Below are positions 8,656 to 13,504 of a DNA stretch of 15,812 nt, one piece after another. The notes under the pieces were generated by a model. The model had not been told where the DNA came from, did no database searches, and saw nothing but the letters and a program-made list of their open reading frames with translations. Each line of letters opens with the position of its first letter. The first letter of the stretch is position 1. The stretch comes from Candidatus Cloacimonadota bacterium (GTDB lineage Bacteria > Hydrothermota > E44-bin80): assembly GCA_004375785.1 (NCBI GenBank), contig SOKM01000271.1:1-15812 (forward strand), written 5' to 3'. Both the position numbers and the translations under genes were made by a program.

Positions 8656-8970
8656 ATGGCAGTTGTAGAAGTTACTGTTGTCCCTCTGGGAACTGGAACG
8701 CCGAGTCTCAGCTCTTATGTAGCTGAATGTGAAACTGTTCTAAACAGATACAAGAATTTAAAATATACATTGACACCTATGTCAACTGTGATTGAGGGTG
8801 ATTTAGATGTTATTCTTGAAGCAATCAGAGAGATGCACGAAGTTCCTTTTAAATTAGGTGTCAAAAGAGTATCAACACACATAAACATTGACGACCGAAG
8901 GGATAAAAAACTTACTATGGAAGGAAAGATTGAAGCGGTAGAGAAGAAGCTACAACAGCGGGACCTGTAA
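8656..8970 (+). CDS. MTH1187/YkoF-type thiamine-binding protein (DUF77 family)
   Basis: This 104-residue protein matches the small ferredoxin-like thiamine-binding family (PF01910). The start VVEVTVVPLGTGTPSLSSYV (about 3-22) carries the family's strand plus GTG/S-rich turn. YTLTPMSTVIEGDLD (about 37-51) and KRVSTHINIDDRRDK (about 70-84) are also characteristic. Members bind thiamine or a thiamine-like molecule at the dimer interface in the cytoplasm and are often linked to thiamine uptake or salvage. No thiamine genes and no THI-box are visible nearby, so the ligand here is inferred from the family only. The gene stands alone between divergent and convergent neighbours, with its own promoter and an excellent ribosome site. 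Confidence 0.9.
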   Translation: MAVVEVTVVPLGTGTPSLSSYVAECETVLNRYKNLKYTLTPMSTVIEGDLDVILEAIREMHEVPFKLGVKRVSTHINIDDRRDKKLTMEGKIEAVEKKLQQRDL

Positions 8971-8991
8971 AAAAAAAGCAAGAACGAATTT

Positions 8992-9423
8992 CTATAATGA
9001 AAATCTTTCTGCTTCGAATTTTCCGGGTTTCATGTATTCAATTTCTTGAATGGCAATCTCCAATAATGCAAAATCTGGGTCCTCTGAATCCTTCCAGACA
9101 TCCTTAAAGAAAGGAATATTATCTGCCAATAGTTTTTTCGTTCCATTATCTTGAACTATATTAGCTGCTCCAGCACCCCTTATATAGCCTCTACTTTCAT
9201 TCTCCTCCAGCATAAGACAAAATTCAATATTATTATTGTCCTTGAGCTGCTTTATCTTCGCATCGTTTGCACCCGTTGCAATCCAGAATTTGTCGTTAAA
9301 ATAAATGAGTGTTACTGGTCTTACTCTCGCTTTTTTCCCATCACAGGTTGCCAGAAATATTGATTGTACATCCTTGAAATGATTCCATACTTCATTCTTT
9401 AGATTTTCATTTTTCCCATTCAT
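8992..9423 (-). CDS. Pyridoxamine 5'-phosphate oxidase-like FMN-binding protein
   Basis: This 143-residue protein fits the FMN split-barrel family. Early in the sequence come a helix and SIFLATCDGKKARVRPVTLI (about 21-40), the usual flavin-binding strand pair, and then FNDKFWIATGANDAKIKQL (about 42-60). A later RGYIRGAGAANIVQD (about 78-92) is also typical of these proteins. Single-domain members of this type are usually flavin- or F420-binding reductases/oxidases of unknown substrate, not true PdxH. Its ATG has an AAGGAGG site. It lies on the minus strand downstream of the deacetylase, 116 bases away. Its 3' end is 21 bases from the convergent thiamine-binding gene. Confidence 0.85.
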   Translation of the reverse strand: MNGKNENLKNEVWNHFKDVQSIFLATCDGKKARVRPVTLIYFNDKFWIATGANDAKIKQLKDNNNIEFCLMLEENESRGYIRGAGAANIVQDNGTKKLLADNIPFFKDVWKDSEDPDFALLEIAIQEIEYMKPGKFEAERFSL

Positions 9424-9439
9424 AACATTTCCTCCTTCT

Positions 9440-9492
9440 AAAAAGTTTAAAAGCTTGCCATGAGGGTAGTCGAAGGGTTTATCCCTGCCCCC
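9440..9492 (-). repeat. Dispersed intergenic repeat, copy A
   Basis: Read on the minus strand, this holds GGGGGCAGGGATAAAC (9492-9477) followed 16 bases later by TGGCAAGCTTTTAAACTTTT. Both halves recur at 10907-11020, and the first half at 12272-12290. Each copy lies upstream of a minus-strand gene, here the FMN-binding protein. Confidence 0.65.
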
Positions 9493-9539
9493 ATTCTTAC
9501 ATTCTCATTCTCTTCATCGCTCTTCTAAGGTGGAGACGG

Positions 9540-10544
9540 TCATAAATGTCTCTTTACTCCTTCTCCGACAGTCTCAAATCTATAGCCTTTCTTTTTCAAG
9601 GAAGATATAAGTTTTTCTAAAAAATTCTTAAACTCTACCTTGTCGTTCCCTATTGAGCCAAGATGGAGTAAAAGGATAAAGCCTCTTTTATCTTCTATGT
9701 TTAGGAAACTATCCAGTCTTGCCTGATAAACCTTTACGCCTTTCCAATCAATAAAGTCATAGCTCCACCTGATATGGATATATCCAAGCCTTGATGCCCA
9801 TCTTCTGATTTCTGGATTTTCTTCCCCATAAGGGGCTCTCCATAAAAGTGGCATTTGTTCTCCACTAATATCAACCAGTAAGTTCTCTGTTCTATAAAGT
9901 TGTCCAAATAAAAATTCGGGCGAAAGCCTCCCTAAAGTATTTTGCATTCTGTTTAAGGCAAATGTTGTTAGATGGGGATGGGTATGGGTATGATTCCCTA
10001 TTTCATGTGCATCTTTTAGAATCTTCATTGCATCTTCAGGATAACTCTGCAAGAAATTACCTGTAAGAAAAAAAGTTGCCTTTATTCCTTCTTTTTTCAA
10101 AATTTCAAGGATTAAATGGGTTCTATCAGAATGGCTCCCTCCATCGAATGTAGGATATACAACCTTTTCTTTATCAGGAAACCGTTCTATATTTTGTGAA
10201 TGTAAATAAATATCAAATAATTTCATTTCAGGCGTTCTAAGGATAATAATTTTAGTTTCAATAATTACCGGTTTTCTTAACAGTATGAGCATAAGGCTGA
10301 AAAATAAAATGATTGAGAAAACAAAGACTACCCTGAAGGCAGGGTATGAGAGGGGTTTTAAATTTATATCCTTCTTTTTAAATAACTCGCATATAAAAAG
10401 ATAGGCACATCTTCTTGAACAGAAGAGATGATGAAATCTTTTATAAGTGCATTCAGAACATATATATTCTTTACATCTAAAACACCTTCTCGATGTCTTT
10501 ATCTCTGGGTGGTTTTTACATCTTCCCTTTTTTCTTTTTTTCAT
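9540..10544 (-). CDS. Membrane-anchored polysaccharide deacetylase with N-terminal zinc finger
   Basis: This 334-residue protein has three parts. Residues 9-52 carry many Cys/His (C9, H12, C21, C24, C29, C32, H39, C42, C46) in a B-box-like zinc-binding pattern. Residues about 68-90 form one membrane helix. Residues about 128-330 are a NodB-type carbohydrate esterase domain. Its motifs are TFDGG at 132-136, HTHTHP at 185-190, RAPYG at 236-240, and LLLHLGS at 291-297. Such enzymes remove N- or O-acetyl groups from cell-wall or surface polysaccharides outside the cytoplasm. Motif 1 normally reads TFDDG, and the second Asp, a metal ligand, is Gly here. The start codon directly follows the stop of the 76-residue gene (TAAATG), so the two are coupled. 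The finger should face the cytoplasm. Confidence 0.9.
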   Translation of the reverse strand: MKKRKKGRCKNHPEIKTSRRCFRCKEYICSECTYKRFHHLFCSRRCAYLFICELFKKKDINLKPLSYPAFRVVFVFSIILFFSLMLILLRKPVIIETKIIILRTPEMKLFDIYLHSQNIERFPDKEKVVYPTFDGGSHSDRTHLILEILKKEGIKATFFLTGNFLQSYPEDAMKILKDAHEIGNHTHTHPHLTTFALNRMQNTLGRLSPEFLFGQLYRTENLLVDISGEQMPLLWRAPYGEENPEIRRWASRLGYIHIRWSYDFIDWKGVKVYQARLDSFLNIEDKRGFILLLHLGSIGNDKVEFKNFLEKLISSLKKKGYRFETVGEGVKRHL

Positions 10545-10775
10545 TTAAACTTTAATGATGGGGCAGTTTTCTATCGGTTCTCCATCAGGGAAATCAGAAT
10601 GACTACATCTTCCTGCCTTCAGGCAATAAATCTTTTTGCCTGGACCAGGCCATCTTTCCTGAACACTCAGGATTAAAAAATCATTGGGGTTCTCTTCAAT
10701 GAAAAGTCGATATGGAAATTTTTTACTCTCTTGTTTATACAAGAGCCAGCGTAGATTTTGATTATTATTTGTCAT
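10545..10775 (-). CDS. Small conserved-looking protein of unknown function, three cysteines
   Basis: This 76-residue protein is read just upstream of the deacetylase, with its TAA immediately adjacent to that gene's ATG. That tight coupling and a well-formed promoter upstream make it a credible gene. The N-terminal half holds basic and aromatic residues (RWLLYKQESKKFPYRLFIE). A central ERWPGPGKK is followed by C-x5-C and a third Cys near the C-terminus (about residues 50-72). No signal peptide or membrane segment is visible. The ribosome site is weak: the bases before ATG are AT-rich. The sequence could suit a small metal-binding protein, but I do not recognise the family. Confidence 0.65.
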   Translation of the reverse strand: MTNNNQNLRWLLYKQESKKFPYRLFIEENPNDFLILSVQERWPGPGKKIYCLKAGRCSHSDFPDGEPIENCPIIKV

Positions 10776-10847
10776 TTTAATCTTGAATCTGGTAAATAGC
10801 AGTTCGTCAGGTTAGAAAATTTATTCCTTCTGTTTCTCATAGTTTTA

Positions 10848-10876
10848 ACTATACCAGAGGGAAGGCATTTTTGCAA
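10848..10876 (-). promoter_or_regulatory. Promoter of the 76-residue protein / deacetylase pair
   Basis: On the minus strand TTGCAA (10871-10876) and TATAGT (10848-10853) are exactly 17 bases apart. Transcription would begin near 10841, giving a leader of about 65 bases. Confidence 0.55.
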
Positions 10877-10906
10877 GTTTTTTCTCTTTAATTTCCACTC
10901 AAACCA

Positions 10907-11020
10907 AAAGTTTAAAAGCTTGCCCATCAGTCATTAGTCTGTCAGTCAAAACTTTGTTTAAATTTTTCAAAGGAAGTGATGGATAAAATTAAAATGTTGT
11001 AAAAGTTTATCCCTGCCCCC
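10907..11020 (-). repeat. Dispersed intergenic repeat, copy B
   Basis: The minus strand carries GGGGGCAGGGATAAACTTTT (11020-11001) and, about 75 bases on, TGGGCAAGCTTTTAAACTTTT (10927-10907). The same two modules occur as copy A, closer together. The 279-base gap 10776-11054 holds this repeat and the promoter at 10848-10876. I see no other gene in it. Confidence 0.65.
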
Positions 11021-11054
11021 AAACTCCAAACTAAAATGACAAAACTTTTATAAA

Positions 11055-12230
11055 CTATTTTATAATTAGTATCTTCTCTGTTTTTGAAATATTACCAGAT
11101 TTAAGGTGGCAAAAATATGTCCCAGCAGGAAGGTCATTATTAATAGGCCAATCGAATGTATATTGTCCAGGTGTTGTGTAGCAATCTACTAATGTCCTGA
11201 CTTTCTTCCCTGCTAAGTCATATAGACTTACAGAAATTTGACTTGCCTTTGGAATTGAATAGAGAATTTTTATATGTGAGAAAGCTATATTTGGAAAACA
11301 GCATAAAGAAAGCTCATTTTCATCTATTAAAGAACCCTTCACAAATTCCTCTTCAATATTGGTTTGATACTCTGATAGCCATATATCGAAGCCGCCATAG
11401 CCTCCGGGCCATCCGTATGCCGCAAAATATAGTTTCATCCCATTACTTGAAATATTAGCACCAGCTTCTGATGAGGAAGTATTTATATTGGGACCCAGGT
11501 TAGTTGGAGACTGCCACACACCGCTGATATTTTCTGATTGCCATATATCAAATTCACCATATCCCCCGGCTCTAGTAGAAGCAAAATAGAGTTTAAGACC
11601 ATCGTTAGATATACACGGAGTAAGGTCATTATCAGGAGAATTGATACTGTCTCCTAAGTTTACTGGAAGCATCCAGGAATCGCCGCTACTTTCAGCAAAC
11701 CAGATGTCCGTCCAACCATAACCACCGGGACGGTCTGAGACGAAAAAGAGTTTTGAACCATCAGTAGAGACACTCGGACAACCCTCATTATCTGCTGTGT
11801 TAATATTTGGTCCCAGATTCACCGCAGGCTGCCAAACTCCTCCAACATATTCTGAAACATAAATATCAGAAACCCCATAACCTCCAGATCGATAAGAAGA
11901 GAAATAGAGTTTTGTTCTGTCACTGGAGATACTTGGCTCATACTCATCTGATACAGTGTTTACATTACCTCCGAGATTGACCGGCACCTGCCAGCCACCA
12001 ACATATTCCGAAACCCAAACATCTGCTCCCCCCAGACCTCCTGGTCTATCTGATGAGAGATAAAGTTTCGAACTGTCTTGTGATATTGAATTTCCATCTT
12101 CAAGATAAGAGGTATTGATATTTGAGCCAAGATTAGTAGCGGGACCCCATCCTTGAGCTGATGATTCTACAACCCAAAGGAAAGAGACCACCACAATCAA
12201 GGAAATGAGTAAGTGGATTAACCTTTGCAT
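11055..12230 (-). CDS. Secreted PD40 beta-propeller protein with a C-terminal sorting-type domain
   Basis: This 391-residue protein has a signal peptide (about 1-25, ending SSAQG). Five repeats of 52-54 residues follow, at about 27-78, 79-131, 132-184, 185-236 and 238-290. Each holds NLG-x2-(I/V)N(T/S), a (K/R)-(L)-(Y/F)-(F/L)-x-S strand, (R)PGG(Y/L)G and (D)-(I/V)-(W/Y)-x-(S/A)-E. This is the WD40-like PD40 pattern, making up a small beta-propeller. Residues about 315-391 resemble the type IX secretion C-terminal domain: YSIPKASQISVSLYDLAGK, then GKKVRTL, and DLPAGTYFCHLKSG. The protein is probably exported and held at or released from the cell surface. An AAAGGAGG site precedes the ATG. It stands alone. 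Its ligand is unknown. Confidence 0.9.
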   Translation of the reverse strand: MQRLIHLLISLIVVVSFLWVVESSAQGWGPATNLGSNINTSYLEDGNSISQDSSKLYLSSDRPGGLGGADVWVSEYVGGWQVPVNLGGNVNTVSDEYEPSISSDRTKLYFSSYRSGGYGVSDIYVSEYVGGVWQPAVNLGPNINTADNEGCPSVSTDGSKLFFVSDRPGGYGWTDIWFAESSGDSWMLPVNLGDSINSPDNDLTPCISNDGLKLYFASTRAGGYGEFDIWQSENISGVWQSPTNLGPNINTSSSEAGANISSNGMKLYFAAYGWPGGYGGFDIWLSEYQTNIEEEFVKGSLIDENELSLCCFPNIAFSHIKILYSIPKASQISVSLYDLAGKKVRTLVDCYTTPGQYTFDWPINNDLPAGTYFCHLKSGNISKTEKILIIK

Positions 12231-12271
12231 GATATCCTCCTTTTTTTGATTCTCCCACTCGAAGCACTCCT

Positions 12272-12290
12272 AAAAGTTTATCCCTGCCCC
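12272..12290 (-). repeat. Dispersed intergenic repeat, copy C (first module only)
   Basis: The minus strand reads GGGGCAGGGATAAACTTTT, identical over 19 bases to copy B. It lies 42 bases upstream of the start of the PD40-repeat protein. Confidence 0.65.
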
Positions 12291-12318
12291 TCAAACAGTT
12301 AAGTACTTCTGATTTACT

Positions 12319-12352
12319 CCGTTAGAATGCCCCGTGTGAAATTCTAACGGGG
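12319..12352 (-). repeat. Switchable hairpin just downstream of the GIY-YIG gene
   Basis: CCGTTAGAAT (12319-12328) pairs perfectly with ATTCTAACGG (12341-12350) over 10 bp with a 12-base loop. Within it, CCCCGT (12330-12335) can instead pair with ACGGGG (12347-12352), so two exclusive structures share one arm. It sits six bases beyond the stop codon of the nuclease gene. No U-run follows on the minus strand, so it is not a classical terminator there. Confidence 0.75.
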
Positions 12353-12680
12353 TTTTCTTAGAAATGATTTTTTAAAGACTCTCGTAACAGTTGCCTTAAC
12401 GTTGTCTTACCTTTGGTAGTCTTAAAATATCTTTCTCTTCTTCTCACATCTTCTTTATTAAGGTGGGCTTCGTAGTAGATTAATTCTAAAGGCAATCTAT
12501 ATGATGTGGAAGGATTCTTACCCTGGTTGTGTTCTCTCATCCTTCGTTTTATATCATTAGTAAAACCAATATAGAATTTATTATCTTTTAAACTGAAAAG
12601 GACATAGACGTAATAGAAGTCACCCATATACTATTCACTATAACTTTAATGGTAAATAATCAGTAAACCCCGTCATAATT
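12340..12680. mobile_element. Candidate small mobile element: GIY-YIG gene between inverted repeats
   Basis: AATTCTAACGGGGTTT at 12340-12355 and AAACCCCGTCATAATT at 12665-12680 are inverted repeats matching at 14 of 16 positions. They bracket the GIY-YIG gene closely on both sides. The left repeat is also an arm of the hairpin at 12319-12352. I see no clear target-site duplication. Element status is inferred from this architecture. Confidence 0.45.
12358..12627 (-). CDS. GIY-YIG single-domain nuclease (YhbQ/URI-like)
   Basis: This 89-residue protein is a stand-alone GIY-YIG endonuclease domain. The GIY strand is YVY at 6-8 and the YIG strand is YIG at 19-21. The helix with the conserved Arg reads IKRRMREHNQG (26-36), and the metal-binding Glu lies in RRERYFKTTKGK (63-74; Glu65). 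All expected catalytic positions are present, so the protein is probably active. In general this family nicks DNA; specific targets of the stand-alone members are mostly unknown. It starts at an ATG with no clear Shine-Dalgarno sequence. It lies inside a palindrome cluster and is bracketed by 16-base inverted repeats (12340-12355 and 12665-12680), suggesting a mobile or formerly mobile unit. Confidence 0.92.
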   Translation of the reverse strand: MGDFYYVYVLFSLKDNKFYIGFTNDIKRRMREHNQGKNPSTSYRLPLELIYYEAHLNKEDVRRRERYFKTTKGKTTLRQLLRESLKNHF

Positions 12681-12855
12681 CAGAGTAAATGACCAGTGAA
12701 TCGTGTCATTGCGAGTTCCACTTCTTGCCTGAACCATACGGTTCAGGGCTTGCTCGACTCATGCGAAGCAATCCCATACTTGCTTTCTGTCAATATGAGA
12801 TTGCCACGCCTGCCTTCGGCAGGCTCGCAATGACGGGCTTTACTGACTATTTACC
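12651..12855. repeat. MITE-like element with nested inverted repeats
   Basis: Outer arms 12651-12676 and 12830-12855 are inverted repeats matching at 24 of 26 positions. Inside, GTCATTGCGAG (12705-12715) and CTCGCAATGAC (12824-12834) match perfectly. Smaller hairpins are CCTGAACC/GGTTCAGG (12728-12747), GCCTGCC/GGCAGGC (12808-12824) and GCAATC/GATTGC (12768-12804). No reading frame is credible. The GTCATTGCGAG palindrome is a pattern I know from dispersed repeats in several bacterial groups. The 334-base gap 12628-12961 holds only this element and the palindromes up to the tRNA. Confidence 0.7.
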
Positions 12856-12880
12856 TTAAATGAACTAAATGTTAATATTC

Positions 12881-12912
12881 CAGTGAACCATTCGCACCGC
12901 TCAGGTTCACTG
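12881..12912. repeat. Palindrome CAGTGAACC/GGTTCACTG
   Basis: Perfect 9-bp arms at 12881-12889 and 12904-12912 enclose a 14-base loop. It directly abuts the next palindrome at 12913. Confidence 0.7.
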
Positions 12913-12965
12913 CATATACCACTCTTGGCGTGCCATATACCCGAGCGTAGCGAGTGGTATATGGC
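12913..12965. repeat. Three-armed palindrome overlapping the tRNA-Asn 3' end
   Basis: The arm at 12952-12965 can pair with either of two upstream arms: CATATACCACTC (12913-12924) with GAGTGGTATATG (12952-12963), or GCCATATACC (12932-12941) with GGTATATGGC (12956-12965). Both pairings are perfect. The shared arm includes the encoded CCA end of the tRNA. No T-run follows, so it is not an ordinary intrinsic terminator. Confidence 0.75.
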
Positions 12966-13037
12966 TCCTCAGGCAGGGCTCGAACCTACGACATCCTGAT
13001 TAACAGTCAGGCGCTCTTCCAACTGAGCTACTGAGGA
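12962..13037 (-). tRNA. tRNA-Asn (anticodon GTT), CCA encoded
   Basis: On the minus strand a 76-base cloverleaf can be read. The acceptor stem TCCTCAG (13037-13031) pairs with CTGAGGA (12972-12966). It has discriminator G and an encoded CCA at 12964-12962. The D arm GCTC...GAGC, the anticodon stem CTGAC...ATCAG region with loop TGTTAA centred on GTT, and a T arm containing GGTTCGAGCCC are all present. GTT decodes Asn AAC/AAU. A strong promoter lies just upstream. The 3' end lies inside a palindrome. Confidence 0.97.
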
Positions 13038-13046
13038 ACACACCTT

Positions 13047-13075
13047 TATATACAATATATTTTCAGGTTTGTCAA
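13047..13075 (-). promoter_or_regulatory. Promoter of tRNA-Asn
   Basis: Minus strand TTGACA (13070-13075, perfect consensus) and TATATA (13047-13052) are 17 bases apart. Transcription would start near 13040, three bases before the mature tRNA 5' end. Confidence 0.8.
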
Positions 13076-13089
13076 GAAAATTTTGCCAC

Positions 13090-13108
13090 TAAGAGGACAT
13101 CTTTCTCT
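13090..13108. repeat. 19-bp inverted copy of the start of atpI (arm 1)
   Basis: The 19 bases TAAGAGGACATCTTTCTCT are the exact reverse complement of 13551-13569, inside the subunit I coding region, and lie between the two divergent promoters. The match stops sharply at both ends. Confidence 0.8.
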
Positions 13109-13131
13109 TTATATAAGGATGGCTTTTTTTC

Positions 13132-13160
13132 TTGACATATATGGTAAACTATGTTAAAAA
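13132..13160 (+). promoter_or_regulatory. Promoter of the V-type ATPase operon
   Basis: TTGACA (13132-13137, perfect consensus) is followed after 17 bases by TAAAAA (13155-13160), with a TG at 13152-13153 as in extended -10 promoters. Transcription would start near 13167, downstream of the ATG at 13151. That rules out the ATG as the start of the first gene. Confidence 0.6.
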
Positions 13161-13180
13161 TCTCACACTTAAAATATAAA

Positions 13181-13187
13181 GAGGAGG
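13181..13187 (+). promoter_or_regulatory. Ribosome binding site deciding a TTG start
   Basis: GAGGAGG lies five bases before the TTG at 13193. No comparable site precedes the in-frame ATG at 13151. Confidence 0.8.
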
Positions 13188-13192
13188 TAAGA

Positions 13193-13504
13193 TTGACTTT
13201 TGATCTTGTTAACAATATATTAAAAACAGAGAAAGAAGCAGATAAGATAAGAAAAGATGCGGAAAAAGAAGCAGAAAAAAAGATAGAAAATGCCAGAAAC
13301 CAATCAAGAAAAAAGGTAAATGAAGCGATGGCAAAGAGGGAAGGTGAAATAGAGATGGCATTGAAAGAAGCGGAAAAGGAGTCTGAGAAAGAACTCGTAA
13401 AAATTAAAAACACAAAGGAAAAAGAAAGGAAAGAAATCCAGGCTAAATCCAAAAAGGGTTTTGAGATAGCTGTGAAAAAGATTTTAAAAGAGGTTTCAGG
13501 ATAA
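13193..13504 (+). CDS. V/A-type ATPase coiled-coil stalk subunit (H/G/NtpF-like), TTG start
   Basis: This 103-residue protein is almost wholly a charged coiled coil, rich in Lys, Glu and Ala from about residue 10 to 88 (for example KEADKIRKDAEKEAEKKIEN). This matches the small peripheral-stalk subunit of A/V-type ATPases (AhaH in archaea, NtpF in enterococci), which pairs with subunit E to hold the catalytic head. Start choice: the TTG at 13193 has a strong GAGGAGG site, and the promoter starts transcription after the upstream ATG. Using TTG gives MTFDLVNNIL at the N-terminus. The stop overlaps the ATG of the next gene by one base (TAATG), as expected within such operons. The family name rests on composition and context more than on motifs. 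Confidence 0.85.
   Translation: MTFDLVNNILKTEKEADKIRKDAEKEAEKKIENARNQSRKKVNEAMAKREGEIEMALKEAEKESEKELVKIKNTKEKERKEIQAKSKKGFEIAVKKILKEVSG

Noticed and set aside
8715..8981. Minus-strand 88-codon frame opposite the thiamine-binding gene
   Set aside because: It is antisense to a recognised family member and shows no independent start signals.
11130..12160. CRISPR-like or satellite repeat in the PD40 gene
   Set aside because: The period of about 156 bases reflects protein-level PD40 repeats. The DNA copies are diverged and coding.
12319..12360. Intrinsic terminator
   Set aside because: The stem is perfect, but no T-run follows on the minus strand. On the plus strand only TTTT follows, and no plus-strand gene lies upstream.
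13151..13192. ATG at 13151 as start of the stalk subunit
   Set aside because: It lies upstream of the predicted transcription start and lacks a ribosome site. TTG at 13193 has GAGGAGG at the right spacing.
13072..13452. Minus-strand open frame of 126 codons, Ser/Phe-rich
   Set aside because: It is antisense to the Lys/Glu-rich coiled-coil gene, whose composition produces a long open frame on the other strand. It has no ribosome site.
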